A stretch of 64,000 nucleotides of DNA from Plasmopara viticola (Eukaryota > Oomycota > Peronosporomycetes > Peronosporales > Peronosporaceae): positions 1 to 64,000 of the forward strand of contig MBPM02000030.1 in NCBI GenBank assembly GCA_001695595.3, read 5' to 3'. Below are positions 19,828 to 32,629 of this stretch, one piece after another (positions within the stretch are counted from its first letter, which is position 1; the number at the start of each line of letters is the position of its first letter). The notes beneath the pieces were generated by a model. That model made no database searches. It worked only from the letters and a program-made list of their open reading frames with translations, and was not told where the DNA came from. The position numbers were made by a program, and so were the translations under genes.

Positions 19828-20520
19828 GGAAGCGCCTATAGCTACCCCCCCTGCCTAGAGCTAAACCCCCTCTTTATGCTGACCAATTAAAGTACAGCTT
19901 CATGTCTTCAGCCAGTTATGCAATTATTGGAATGCTGATGGATATGGGCAGGTACGCGTGTTGTGTCCATCTTCTCGAAGACAACATAGGCATTTACTTT
20001 TTGCTTGCGAGGTTTGTGATGCCGCAACATGCTCGAATAGAGATGACTCTCGGCGTGTGGGACTCTGTGCAACAACCCCACAGGGCGACCACGAGTGTGT
20101 ACCGTAAAAGAAAGTATTCATTGACATTGAGATAAGCAATATCATCTTCCACTGTATATACTTGAGCTAGTAACGACGTCTCGCAGTCCGTGGGGCACGA
20201 TGTCCACCTTGTTGAATTCCCGCATATATTGCCCTACTGCAGTGCTCACTCTTTGCTCTTTGTGCAGCTTTATCTCTATAATGTCAGACTTGTCCATTCA
20301 CTGTGACTTTAAGTACAGACTAAATGTAGCGATTAATAATAGTGGTGACGTGGTAAAGCAATGGCAAATAATCTGAGGAATTGGTTTGGCAGAAATATCT
20401 GCCGGTGCTTAAAAATTTGTGAAAACGTGTTGGCTGAAGATATGAAGCTGTACTTTGATTGGTCAGCATAAAGAGGGGGGTGTAGCTCTAGGCAGGGGGT
20501 ATGTAGCTATAGGCGCTCCC
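19828..20520. mobile_element. 693-bp TIR element, unit A only
   Basis: Inverted ends 19828-19914 and 20431-20520 match over about 87-90 bp. They start GGRAGCGCCTATAGCTA and include a duplicated motif ending in a C run (TATAGCTAC..CCCCC, TAGAGCTA..CCCCC). Units B (about 31769) and C (about 42957) have the uninterrupted site TTATTTTAATGTCC. ATTTTA stands on both sides of the insertion (19822-19827, 20523-20528). A minus-strand frame, 20145-19924, ends with a CCHC-like knuckle (CLCCLREDGHNTRTCP) resembling the tail of MULE transposases. Non-autonomous. Confidence 0.85.
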
Positions 20521-20829
20521 TCATTTTAATGTCCTGATCGTGATTCGTTAACATGCAGTTTTTTACACAGAGAATTTCCTCGCTACCCTGGCAAATCAAG
20601 TAATTATCAAGCGTCGCTTTCTCAATCAAAACAAATCAAGTCTTCTCTCTTTTAACTTGGATCTTTTCCGAAAAAAGATTGGTTACAGAAACTGCTTAAA
20701 CACATGAACAGTACGCAATGGATATGGTACGTCATAAGTACATCATCCGCATATATACCGGTTCCATCCCATCGTTGCACACTTACACTTGACCATCCGG
20801 CCACGGCTTAGACTTTATTGGCACCTCGG
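20521..20829. repeat. Array unit A: spacer downstream of the minus effector remnant
   Basis: It matches 31770-32085 and 42957-43250. No gene seen. Confidence 0.7.
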
Positions 20830-21435
20830 GCATTATTTTTAGCACTCTATTGAAGATCAAACGGCTTTCAAGCCGGCGAAAAAAATCTGGAGATAAATTG
20901 GCATCCTATTTCGCATCACGCAGTGCTGTCAGCATGTTATTGATATGGTCCGCGTTTGCATTATCGTCAGTCGCCTAATTATACAGCAAAATTAAAATGG
21001 AGGTATTTCTGTTAAGCTCTTTAACATGAGCAAGATTACAGAAGACTTCATTTACCATCTTTTCACGACCGAGCATTATTGAGTGAAATTTTAACGGAGA
21101 AAGAGAGTTAAGATCAAACCATTTTTCGAGATTAAAGAACCATGAACGTTTAAGGTCTTTTTAAGGTCTTCTCCCAACAATTTCTGCATTTGCAAAATCA
21201 CGACCTCATGAGCCAAGCCACGACAAAGCACACAGCGAACAAAATCTCGTTTACATGTGAAATCTCATTTTATCACGCCGTCGATCATCTCTTGTAGCAG
21301 CAGGTTTCCAAAGCAGGGTGCCAATTCACGCGTATTGTCGTTTCCAATAGAGTGCGAATAGATTGCTTTGACTCCGTCGTTGTCGTTACATTAAATGCCT
21401 TAGGCAACGTTGAAAGCATCAGCTCTTTAGGGCAG
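20830..21435 (-). pseudogene. Effector remnant (3' half), truncated by the Gypsy insertion, copy A
   Basis: On the minus strand the sequence starts at the MLSTL codons of module 1, right at the LTR border. It runs through the DNGG-like region and LLLQEMIDGV, and ends with the module 2 pattern NNMLTALRDAK. Stops interrupt it. The 5' half is missing, so the Gypsy element probably inserted here and the remainder was lost or decayed. Confidence 0.75.
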
Positions 21436-21858
21436 TGTTCTGTAGCACAGTCGCGAAAGAAGCCGATGATAGTTGGCCGGTGGACAAGGCTGAGGCGCGG
21501 GTGAGGTGAAGTCGTAATAGAAGAGAAGTGTCTATTAAATAAAGCAAATTGAGGAGTGCTATTAAATGTAGAGCTCTTACGCCTTTTTTCCTAGCTACAG
21601 CCTAACTCGAGGCTCCCAGCCATCTATTACTATCGCAAAGGCAATCATTTATTTTTATTCCATCTGGCTATTTTAGCCAATGAGGTCTCTTGATCCTTAA
21701 TGGTTTTGAGACATCTTAAACTGCCTTCTGTTTGGAAACTGTATAATCGCCTATTCCTGTTATTAGCACTAATGCATACGTATTTTGGGAGTTTTTTTTA
21801 ATTATTTTGCGTAGAAGCCTTTACCGGCAAAAGTGCCGGTGACGACGGTTAAGTCACA
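21436..21858 (-). repeat. 3' LTR of Gypsy copy A
   Basis: It runs from TGTTCTGTAGCACAGTCGCG to TTAAGTCACA on the plus strand. A purine-rich tract (TTGAAGAGAGGTCA on the minus strand) lies just inside it and is a good polypurine tract. It matches 26908-27356 in the same orientation. Confidence 0.75.
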
Positions 21859-22115
21859 TGACCTCTCTTCAAGAAGATGTCTGCCTTGAAAGATAGGGCT
21901 CACCTTTTCTGATTCCCAGTAGAGGTCGATGAGCTCGGAAATATGCTTGAGATTCGCTACGAGCTCCCAAGTGGCTTCTTTCTTGGTGTCACCAGGCCAC
22001 CAGACTTTAAGCTGTAATTCCCAATGCATCTACAACGTCCAATTCAGGCTTCAACGAGTTGCCCCTCGGAGCCACCGATCGACGTGACCTTGTGTATCTT
22101 TGGCCGGCGCTTGGA

Positions 22116-23094
22116 TTACTTGCGATACAGCTTTAAGAGTGAAATGGGAAACACAGGGTGCAGCTTTAATCTTTTCGACAATACTCTCTTCACGATTGAG
22201 AATGGACCGATATATTTTGGTGCGAATTTCTTCGATTGAGCAAAATCCTTGTGGTGAGCATCCAAATTCTTGCCGTCTAAAAGCATTATATCGCCGACTC
22301 GGAAGTCTTGGACAGATCTTTCTTTTAATAGCACTTCATGCGCTCTTGTGCTTCGCTCAATCAGTCCTGTCCGAGCTTGAGTAACATCTTTTGACGTAGT
22401 AGAAACTCTTTGTTCTAAACTTTTTTCACCTCAAAAATTTCTGGACAGCATCCGGCATGTAAAGAACATATCCTGGATCCGCTATACTCAGTGCCATTTT
22501 AATTGTAGAGGATGCGCGTTGCTTATAGGCTATCTCAGCCAAATGCAAAAAGTCATTTTAATGCTTCTGTGATGGGTTGATAAAACCCAAGAGCTAGCCG
22601 TTTGTTCATCCGTTTGCGACCTAAAAGTCGAAGCCAAGACGTGATGCGTTCCCACACCAGACACGACTGCTTGCCATCACTTGGATGTGAATTTGATGTC
22701 TCGGTCGGACACAATGGTCTTTGGACTGCCATGGTCCTTCATATAGTTCTGAATGAAGACCTTTGCCCTTTCTGCAGTATCGTCCGTTGTCTTCGTAGCG
22801 ATGAAGATGGCTCTTTTTGTCAAGTAATCAACATTCACCATGACGGAACTAAAGACGTTTTTGGTGTCAGGTAAAGACACATGAAGTCCATTGAAATGCC
22901 GAGCCATCTACCTCTTGAAATATCCAAGGACTGATGTGATCCTGGTGGTTTGGTCTGCCTAGCCTTGATGCGCTTACACATTTCGCATACGTTGACATAG
23001 CGCTTGAATGTGCTTTGACATTTTTTGCCAGTACTCCTTGTGACACACGGCCAGGTACTTCTTGTAAAATTCTCGATACAGAATTATGGTTCAA
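22116..23094 (-). pseudogene. Gypsy integrase remnant, copy A
   Basis: The frame 22907-22677 carries part of the core (LPDTKNVFSSVMVNVDYLTK, IVSDRDIKFTSK). The frame 22334-22116 carries the C-terminal domain (FRVGDIMLLDGKNLD, PKYIGPFSIVKRV). They are separated by frame changes, and the zinc-binding N-terminus (about 23094-22950) is only visible in another frame. Confidence 0.8.
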
Positions 23095-24864
23095 CAGATG
23101 ATGCTACTTTTCAGATCTTCATCGGCTGGAATACACAGTCTTGGCGTCTCATCTTCGCCAGTTTGGCAATACAACGTAGTATCCTGAAATGAGTACTTTG
23201 GCACACCATCTTCTTTTTCCAGCCTCGTGACGATATACTAAGGTCTCGAAATCACTTATACATTGTCTTTGCAGATTGAGCAACTGGGACCGTATTCATC
23301 GTGGTTGTCGCCACGATCTCGCGGTTCTTTGCCGTTTTCAAAAGTTCTTGCAAGCTAACTTGGGCAGCTTTAATTCGCCTTCCGGATTGCGTGACAGTGC
23401 ACGTTTGTTTCACCGAGAATTCCATCATTAAAAAAGACTCATATTTAGCAAGCGCATTAAATCATCGAGCGACTCTGTGATTTGTAGTTTTCAGCGTCAG
23501 GATCATCTCAATACTTTTGTGATCCGTTTCGACCGTGAATGGTCCGTCAAGAAAATACACACACCATACTTTAAGAGCATTCATAATTGCAAGTAGCTCT
23601 TGCTCACGAAAAGGGTAATTTAACTCGGCTGACTTTGTCATCCGGCCAGTAAAAACAATTCGATGCTCTTCCTCTCCCTTCTTTCAAAACTAGACGCAAA
23701 TTTGAGGCGCCCATTCATAAACCGATTAATTTCAAGAAGTTTGGAAGACTTAAACGGGTGGAAGGGTCAAGCGACGATTGCGTTCTTTGCAAAACCTTGA
23801 GGCATAGACTGGATGCCAAAAAAACTCTCCTCTTGCTTCGTTGCCTTGCGGACGTATTATTTTTTGCGATAATTCAATTCTACCGGCGTCCATTCGGACG
23901 CCTTCTCGACCAACAAAGTCTCTTAAGGATGGGATCTCATTCACGCATAACTGGGTTTTTTGACAACTTGGTGTAGAGTTGCTGCTCTTTACACCGTTAA
24001 TTACACGGTCTAAAGTCGTAATGAGGTCTGTGCCATCTTCATTTTGGATAAGACGTGGATATTGTCAAAGTTAATTCTCAGTACATTCCTTAAATCTCGA
24101 AAGATTTATGCGAAAACCGGTTAAACGTACCGGGCTTTCATGAAAGTGACAAGGTATCAAATTGACCACCCGGGGTCAAAGCGGTAAATCAAATATTTGA
24201 TTTTCGAAACCCAATCGGATAGTGCTACAAATGTATGTCCATGCACGATAACCATTGACTTCCGGACATGGCGTCAAAGGTGTTTTCTTTACGCGGCATC
24301 GGTATCGCCGGCAAGATCATCGCTAGATAAAGCCAACAATAATCGTGCACAATGCGCTAGCTTTTAGACTTCTTGACACGAAGCGTTGGTGCCAAAAAAG
24401 CTGACGTACTTGGTCGAATAATGCCTTCTTGAACCTCTATTCTATATTGTCCTGAGCTGTTTAGGACTCTGGCGCCAATGCATTGAAGATATCGGCTTGG
24501 TACCAGACTTGGGCAAAATTTCGTGGGCAATTCCTGCCCGAACTTGGGGTGCGAAATACTGTGTCCGCATACCTTGTCCTTAAGTGATTTTCATTCTTAT
24601 TTCTTGACGCGCTTATCCTTATCAAAACATTACGGGTTGACGACGAACACTTCTTCAATGCCTTTGTCGTGACGCAACATTCTCAGGAGCTAGTAAGAAG
24701 CAATTAGCTGCGCCATTCCTTGTGGCTTCAATGCCGATAGCAATACAAAAATTGCGGCTCGTATTCATGCGAGCCTTGCGTCGTCCAGCATCCCTGGCCA
24801 AACATTGATTTTGCAGATTAAGTTTATTTGTCGCGCGATGCTTCAAGTTGACTCGAGAAGTCAT
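23095..24864 (-). pseudogene. Gypsy protease/reverse transcriptase/RNase H remnant, copy A
   Basis: From 23944 the frame reads MNEIPSLRDFVGREGVRMDA, the segment after the RT thumb normally written FLGFxVxxxGVRxDP. Just upstream, a stretch resembling the DDI region (FDNIHVLSK) is visible with stops. The frame 24864-24655 lies at the gag/protease side. RNase H sequence around 23500-23700 is badly decayed. There is no open polymerase frame. Confidence 0.7.
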
Positions 24865-26907
24865 TCGCTCTGTAATTCAATTACTATCTTAATGTTGCTC
24901 ACAGAGCCGCATCATGCCGATGATGACATTCTTATCATCTAAATCAGGCATGACTTTAAACGTTCTGATGCTAAAGGAATATCAGGTATCTACAAATTTA
25001 TGGGCAAAGTTCGTTGCGGACGGTGACAACCTAGTCGTCATCAAGGTTGATTTACATCTTCACGTACTTGTTCACTTCGAGCTCAAGTCGCTTCACCAAG
25101 TCGTTTAGACTACATCCATCGTCGATAGAGACGGTAAAGGATGTCTTTTGACCAACGTTTCAATTCTGAGTTTCTTGTGCACCTTCAAGATATCAACTCG
25201 CTTCATTTCGTTTCGTTTTGTGGCCGACAATGCCACGGTTGTTGCAGGTTGCTAATGTTAATCCAATCGTCATTCTTGTCTTTTTTTCAAAGCTTTGGTT
25301 TCTGAGGTCGTGGCTTGTTTGCAAGATAGCTTGATTCTATGGGCACCGTCTTGAACGACTTGGTCCATATGCGGTTTGGTCTACCCGAGTAATGCAAGAC
25401 TCGATGTTGGAAGCAACATTAATGGCCATCGTGAGAGTACTTGGACACTATTTCCTACGGTCTCTTCCCGTATTCCATTTTGGAAATCGAATCGCGTTTA
25501 CAATTTGATAATTGCCGATTTGGTATGGGGCATCAAGTCCTGGATTTTAAAGACGTACTCGTGGTCAATTTTCCTTTGTTAGGATAAAAATTACGCTTTC
25601 GGAGTTCATACTCGAATTTTCTAGGCTTGAAGCGTGTGCGCACTTGAGTTGTGAACAAAGCCGATTTCTGGTGCACGTTCATGCGCTCGCAGAGGCACGG
25701 TTCCAAGTTAGTACGGATTTGATTAAATTACCTGAGTGTCACAACAAGAAACGTTTATTGGCGTAGTGCGGTTGCGTTGCGAAGATCCACAATTCCATAT
25801 CTTCACTAAATTTCCCTATGTATGCAGGAGGGTCTTTTTCTTCTATTCGTCTTTTCATGCAACGAGAAACTCAAAGCGTTCATTATCTTGTTACATTCGG
25901 GCTTGCATTTGAGCTTGCACCTCGTCTTGATATTGCTTTTGCTGCAGAGTGGGATACAACAGTTGTTGCTGCAAAGATAGTGTTCCTTACCCTATCGCTG
26001 CAAAAGGCGGTACGTTAGCGTGAGTGGCTGAGTCCGCTTGTCTATTAGCACTTGCCACATCTTACCGAGCCGACGCTCATAGACCTGAGTGCGACGTTGG
26101 CCGTATATTTATTGTCGTCGAGAGCGCTTATTCAAATCTATTAACAGGGTCTTGGCTTCGGAGATGGACGCTCAGCCGCACGGCCTTTTCGTTGGGCCAT
26201 ACTTGCTAAATCGCTTAGCGCGCTTTGTATAACCTACCAAACCTCACTGCAACCTCAAATTTAAGTATTAAACTGATAAAATCTTGTTTTCAAGTCTCCT
26301 TTTTTGTACAAAAGGTTAATAAACCTTTCAGAATTTCTTGAGTTTGGTGAATACGACGCCTTGGGTTCCCAGTGATTTCGTGAACTAAGTTCCGGTCGGC
26401 TGAGTACTTACAATCTGGAATTTCGTTTCGACTAAGCTGAACAAGCTTCAGCTTTTGTACCGTTGTTGAACACAGCTCCTTTCAAAGCTTGTCGAGCTTA
26501 TTGTTACGGCTCGTAAGAAGCTCAGTAGTATAAATAAACGGGTTGTGGGTTCACAAGACTTTCGTTTTCTATACAACGAAGCCGGACAAGACAGCGCTGC
26601 TAGAATAAATGTAGATCAAGCAAACCCAAATTGATACCTTGTCTGAATGTTTTTTCTCGTGTTTTCAGCAGATCCAGGTTAAAGCAATAAGGCACGGACC
26701 AATTGAAGAAGCTCTAGACGTTTGTACCACACTAACGTGCAACCGCACTAATCAATCGCCGAGCGTAAATTTCCTGGTGAGAAGACAACCCTTTGTAATC
26801 TTGTAGTTCCCACTGTGTGGTTCGTACTAATAATTTCCGGATGACTCGCTTCTTACAATTAGACCACGACCACCCTTGCTTTGAGCTCTTGAAATTGATA
26901 CGTCAAG
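24865..26907 (-). pseudogene. Gypsy gag remnant, copy A
   Basis: A glutamine-rich coiled stretch on the minus strand, about 25985-25905 (LSLQQQLLYPTLQQKQYQDE), marks the gag N-terminal half. Downstream sequence to about 25100 has gag-like composition but many stops. No zinc knuckle could be confirmed. Confidence 0.6.
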
Positions 26908-27356
26908 TGCTACTATGAAACACGATCGCGGAGGAAGCTTATTAAAGGTCATTCGTCGGACGAGGCTTGAGCGGCCAGCGGAGCAAAGTCAGTAAGGAAA
27001 AAGGAGTCTCAATTGCTTGAAGCAAATTAAAAAAGTGATCTTGAATTGAGAATTCTTACGAAATGATTTTTTGCTCCAGCCTAACTGGTGGCTCTTAGCC
27101 ATCCACTGCTACCACCCTAAAAGCTATCATTTTTCTTGACTCCGTCTTGCTTCTTACACATTTTGGACTCCTTTCATCCAGTGAGGTGTCTTGATCTCTG
27201 CTAATTATGGGACATCTCGACCCTGCTTCTGGTCTGGAAGCATGCAATCGCCTATTCCTATGGATAGTATCAATGCATATACCCTTTTGGAGAAAATGTA
27301 ATCATGGCGTAATAGCCATTACCGACAAACCTGCCGAAAATGACGGATACGTCTCA
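26908..27356 (-). repeat. 5' LTR of Gypsy copy A
   Basis: It runs from TGCTACTATG to GATACGTCTCA on the plus strand and aligns with 21436-21858 along its length (shared GCGGAGGAAGC, GTCGGACGAGGCTT, CAATCGCCTATTCCT). Confidence 0.75.
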
Positions 27357-29140
27357 CTATAATTTACGGCAGTCCGCAGCATTTAGCCACTCAAGTCTGC
27401 GAATGACAAGTCACCTGGCTGCATCCACACTTTCCGCATAATCTCTAATTAGTGTACTTCGTATAGAGCATGATTTTTGCGCACGTTCATGTTTTGCTTA
27501 ATTCTTGTATCCACGCACTTTATATGTTCTATAACCATGACTATCTCCGACAACATTCTAAAAAAATGTAGTTTTGGTTTTAATTTTTGCCTGTCAACAC
27601 TTTAGTTACTGCAGCCTGGCTTGATGATTTTGGAAACTGCTTGCGCTGCGCTTTACTTAATACATACGACAAGTTGTCGTTACCCCTGGACGATCTCCAT
27701 GGAAAATCACACTTCCGTGAGTAATTGAGTTTTCAATGATTATCCTAGCACTGTACTTATAGATTTTCTTTAGTTCATAAAACTTTGCCTCGAATGGTTA
27801 AGAGGTCACAGTTACGGAAAAACGGGCTACAGAAGTCTAGGCCTACGTTGCATCTTCAAAAAACCTCCTACTTGCAAAATTTAATGCGGCAACAAGCTTT
27901 TGTCGACAATATATCGGCCGTCAGTAATCTGAGCGAAAGAGTAGCAAGCAAAGGCCATGTAGTCACTGCAATTAAATATACCGAATGAACATTTATTCTT
28001 ATAAGGTGATAGGTCCCTCAAGCACCAACTGGGGCCTCTAATCAGACATCTACATCATCGGATAGTCAGCAGCTAAGCGCACAGTATCGCGATTAGCATG
28101 GAGCTGACAAATCAAGTATTTTATTCGACAAGCTTGCAACTAAAGTTTTTTTTGGCAAATCGCATCCGGGGCTTTAGAACGCGAGGTGCTTAAGAATTAC
28201 AATCACAGACCAAACATATGTATATTGTAGCGTTTACTTACAATATTACATACTGAGCAATTTCTAAATGCCTCATTGAGACTTTAAATGGTAAAATATT
28301 GTTTATCGGGCGAGTAGGTGAAGGTATGAAAGAGTTAAAGGAGCTGTCCTTTTATACTAATCGTCACATGGGCCACAGCACATAAAACCGGTAAGGATAC
28401 CGGTATTTCTCTGTCCAATGACTTTAATAGTAATATAAGAAGATGACCTGAGCGATGCCATAAATTAACCTTGGATTAAAATGACGAAGCGGCGGAACTA
28501 GTAATTACCAGACACCAAAATTTTGATCTCTTAAAATGAGACAGACATTCTGTGCCAAAAAAAGTCGGTGTACAGTAACTGTCAGCTTCCTCTTTAATAT
28601 ATTGTTTGACAATTCGAAATATATTTTTGCAGCATATTTTATAGATATTTCTGTAAGTGATGAATCAACAGAAAAAAGCATTTGTTCAATGTTGCAGACA
28701 ATGCCAATCGTCTCGTTGAAGTGCAGCGGAAGCACTTTCCAAATCTGCTAAGCAAGGCAGCAGGAATGGTAGTGGACCACAATAGTTCTTGTGGCAGCAT
28801 AATGTAAAGGATTATTAATCAAATCAAAAAATTTCATCATTGTAATGGTAGGTAACTCATTAGGTAAAGGACAGTACAGCATTCATAAGCTATATCAATT
28901 GCGCGTATGCAAGGAAAGAGGACTTTGTGGTGGTGCGTGGCCATTATGCCTTAAAAAGCTGACACTCACCTGCATTTCTGTAGCAAAATTAGGATGCGAG
29001 CAAAAAAGTTGTCACCCCAGACATGTGAGGCGACTTGTTGGTGCACTACTATGTTGTTGCAAACAAACCCGAGTACACCATTCAAAAATTGAAGTAAGTC
29101 GCTTTTACGCAAAAACCTTTTTTGGCACTCTCTAGCTTCT
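27357..29140. repeat. Array unit A: 5' flank of effector E1
   Basis: It is nearly identical to 38542-40327. The block TGATTATCCTAGCAC.GTACTTATA (about 27737) and the stretch 27785-28085 match the foreign 5' end of E0. No protein gene is supported: the open frames at 28505-28751 and 28845-29135 have no recognisable family and end short. Confidence 0.75.
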
Positions 29141-29154
29141 TCACTCTCTATTTT
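29141..29154 (+). promoter_or_regulatory. Inr-FPR-like core promoter of effector E1
   Basis: TCACTCTCTATTTT matches the oomycete consensus with two differences and lies 44 nt ahead of ATG 29185. The same distance is seen in other family members. Confidence 0.55.
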
Positions 29155-29184
29155 GCCTGCCAACGTCAAAAGTCGACAAAGCTC

Positions 29185-30251
29185 ATGATCTTAACGCGTC
29201 TACGGTGCGTCGTAACGCTGACGACAATTGCCATTTTATTTACATTCTGGAAGACTACTAAAGTGACGACGAGAGTTTCTGATGCTGCGGAGCTCCAAAC
29301 CCATGGCGTAGACACGCTGTCTTTCACGAATCAAGTACGTCCACAGCGGCGATGGCCCGCTCGTCTCTTGCGAATCGTGCGAAGTTCATCATTGAAAGAG
29401 AGCCTTACAAATTCATCTGTGGGAAAGAGGTTTTTCCCACACAATTTTATCGAACACGCTACCAATAAGAAGCAATCTGTGGCTGAACTTTTTGACACTT
29501 TCAAAGTCGGAACCGTAGACGTAGACGGGTTTTTTTCAAACCGGCACTTTAAGAAGTGGGAAAAAGCAGTCAGGGAATCCTTCGGTGACGACGCTGAAAC
29601 GGTCATGCTTTCAACCATGTCGACGAAGTTACATGGTGACACCAATGGCGGAGTCGAAGCAATAATTGCGCAAGCTATTAAACACAAAGAGACGGAAAAA
29701 TTGGCTCTCCGCTTTGAAACCTTGCTGCTACAAGGAATGGTCGACGGCGTAAAAAAAACAATTTCGACGCGACAAGTGAATTTGTACGTTATGCGATCTA
29801 TCGTGGTTCAGGACAAAGCGCCGTGATTAAAAAAATGCAGAAATTGATGGGCAATGATAAAGTTACTACGCATATCAATACTTTTGAAGAAGCAGTTGCT
29901 AAAGCCTCACTAAATTCGATTGAAAGGTTAGAGAATTACTTCGTCATCATCAGTCGCGGGCAGAGAATATCGGACGTTTTCGAAAATCTGGGTCCTGCTG
30001 AAAAGTTCAACAACAATGCTTTTCTGATGAATTTGCTACAAGAAAAAGCGGCTGACCCCAAAATAAAGGTGAATTTCGTCGAATTCATGCTGTCTCAACT
30101 GCGTGAGGCAAAACGGACTGACGATGAAATCGCCAAAACTCTTCAACAGCTTAAGAAACAGGAAATTTCGTCTGATATCAAAGATAAGTTGCTGGATCCA
30201 ATGACCGAAGCGTTGGCAAAGTCGAAGCCGTTGCCAACTGGTCAAGCGTAA
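29185..30251 (+). pseudogene. Effector E1, RLLR type, broken by one missing base
   Basis: It is the same gene as 40372-41439, about 99% identical. The signal peptide, RRWPARLLRIVRSSS (RLLR at residues 60-63) and module 1 (KKWEKAVRESFGDDAE) are intact. In the A-rich stretch at 29751-29758 it has 8 bases where the other copy has 9 (40938-40946), so the frame shifts and ends at 29826. The second module continues open in another frame, 29823-30251, to the same C-terminus. Everything else is preserved, so either the mutation is very young or the base was lost in sequencing. Confidence 0.9.
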
Positions 30252-32089
30252 TGATAGAACCATGCGATGCACTGGTACGTACGCAGATGATTACACATGA
30301 CGTACAGTCTCTCGCTTTGACATTTATACCCTTGTATAGGATCTTTTGTGGAAACATGATTAGAGAAGGTCCTGCAGCTGTAGCAGAGTAGATTTGACTC
30401 GTGTCGATTGAAAGAGTGACGACTTGGCTTGCTAAAGTAGTAAGAGTGTCATCTGAGCACGTAGTTTACGTCTTGACGACAAATGTTTTGATAACATTAG
30501 ATAAACGCATATGGATACACTCGGCATTTTCCAATTGTTGGATTAATTTGTTTTGTCTGGTGCTTGGGTTCGTGTTTCGGCGTGCTTACACCACTGCTTT
30601 TGGTTTCAGGTTATGGAAATTTTCTAGCTATAAGATGCTGACATGGGGGCGATCTCAAAAACTTCGTGGTTCAAATTGCAGCAAACGCCGAAGCATGTTC
30701 AATTTGCACTGGCATTTTTGACTTTGTGCTTGCATTTCCCGTTAATTATGCAAAAAGAGTCTTGTCGCATGAAGACTCTTCGAAGCCGCTTTAAAGTTCC
30801 TGGTGCCAATGCAGTAGTAACGGTGAATTTGGACCACTTCAGGTTTGCACTGATGTTTGCGGCCTTGGGATGAAGGGATGCAGCGTAAGCGAGATGTTCG
30901 TCGCGCTCCAACACATTCTCAAGGCCCTTGTAGCTCTCCCAAGTGATTGCACAGGTACATCCGCTGGCCGAACGTGATGTAGCGCATTGACCGAATTTTG
31001 ATGAAGTGCGCTTGACGCAGAAGTTCTGTGGGCTAGCAAATATTTCAAGGCTGCAGTAGACTTATGGACCGCAGGGATTCTGGTGGTGAGAAGTAAGATT
31101 GAACAGTAAGAGATGGCGGGGCCCGAAAGAGCACTTTTCCCGGATCTTTCGTTGAACACAAACTCAGTTGCTCGGTCAACGGCAAACGAAGAAAGTAAAG
31201 CTGTTGGCAGTGGTAAGGGTGTGCGCAAAGTACACAGGTGTGCCTAGCGTTTTGGTACCATAGCGTATCTATTTTTTGACAGCTCCATGGCACCATCGCA
31301 TACTACTATAGAGGAGCACACATCATACGATGAAACTTTGCTGACAAGAGAAAATCGTTGACACACGCAGGAGTTTGTCTGCAGATGACAACATGTAAAA
31401 TTATAACATCGGTTCACAATGTCAATGCACAAACTTGAAATATGAAGCAGATGCTTTAATCTTTTACCTAAAGAGCTGTCAAAACTTTGCTCAATATGTA
31501 GCATTGAAGAGATGACGTCAAAATATACATAAATGAGGTCCTCAACTATAAACTTTGTATTTCCAGAAGCGATTGGACTGAGAATATGCGCCTAGTTTCA
31601 CACCACTTCGTCAAAGGCTTACGCCTACATAAAATCTTGCAATGTAGGTACATTCGTCGATGCAACGTAGGCAAGAAGTGAAGTTCTGATGTGCCTTTAA
31701 CCCCAACTGACTTAGGAAAGTGATCTAAGAACGCAATGCGAAAGTACACATTTGTATTAATCTTATTTTAATGTCCTAATACGTAATTCGTTAAAATGCA
31801 GTTTTTTACCCAGAGGATTTCCTTGCTACCCTGGCAAATCAAGTAATTATCAAGCGTCGCGCTCTCAACCAAAACAAATCAAGTTTTCTCTTTTTTAACT
31901 TGGATCTTTTCCAAAAAAGGATTGGCTACACAAACTGCTTAAGCACATGTACAGTACGCAATGGATATCGTACTCCATAAGTAAATCATCCGCATATACA
32001 CCGGTTCCATCCCATCGTTGCACACTTACACTTGATCAGCTGGCCACGGCTTAGACTTTATTGGCACCTCGGGAATTATTTTTAGCACT
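30252..32089. repeat. Array unit B: effector 3' flank and spacer
   Basis: It contains the GTACGTA donor block at 30275, the unidentified minus-strand block (30699-31296, frame-broken), TTCGTCGATGCAACGTAGGC at about 31653, and the empty site of the TIR element at about 31769. It is nearly identical to 41440-43254. Confidence 0.85.
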
Positions 32090-32629
32090 CTATTGAAGAT
32101 CAAACGGGATCTCTTGTCTTTTAAGCCGGCCAAAAAATCTGGAGGTAAACTCAGCCCATTTCGCATCACGCAGTGTTGTCAGCATGTTATTGATGACGTC
32201 CGCGTTTGCTTTATCGTCAGTCGACTTATTATAAAGCAAAATCAAAATGGAGGTATTTATGTTGAGCTCTAAAACATGAGCAAGAATACAGAAGACTTTA
32301 TTTACCATCTTTTCACGACCGAGCATCATTGAGTGAAATTTTAACAGAGAAAGTGGGTTAAGATCAAACCATTATCGAGATTAAAGAAGCATGAAGATTT
32401 AAGGTCTTCTATATGTCTTCTCCCAACAATTTTTGCATTTGCAAAATTACGACCTCATGAGCCAAGCCAAGCCACGACAAAGCACACAGCGCACAAAATC
32501 TCGTTTACATATGAAATCTCATTTTATCACTCCGTTGATCATCTCTTGTAGCAGCAGGTTTTCATAGCGGAGTGCCAATTCACGCGTGTTGTCTAAGGCA
32601 ATGTTGAAAGCATCAGCTTTATAGGGCAG
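32090..32629 (-). pseudogene. Effector remnant (3' half), copy B
   Basis: The minus strand reads DKANADVINNMLTTLRDAKW (module 2) in a frame from 32329 to 32090. The MLSTL codons of module 1 lie at the LTR border near 32610. A deletion relative to copies A and C removes the block around the DNGG codons (about 32596). Confidence 0.75.

Larger units (their letters stand above)
21436..27356 (-). mobile_element. Ty3/Gypsy LTR retrotransposon, copy A, inactive
   Basis: Minus-strand order from right to left: 5' LTR, gag, protease, reverse transcriptase/RNase H, integrase, 3' LTR. That is the Gypsy order. All frames are broken. The two LTRs differ clearly (roughly a quarter of positions by eye), so the insertion is old and predates the tandem duplication, because copies B and C carry the same element at the same place. 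Confidence 0.88.

Noticed and set aside
25818..26018. Plus-strand ORF repeated at 37003 and, in part, 48231
   Set aside because: It is antisense to the glutamine-rich part of Gypsy gag and has no independent support.
28845..29135. Cysteine-containing 96-codon ORF upstream of E1, repeated at 40032
   Set aside because: It lies in the effector promoter region. Conservation between the two copies is explained by the recent duplication, there is no signal peptide, and the opposite strand is also open.
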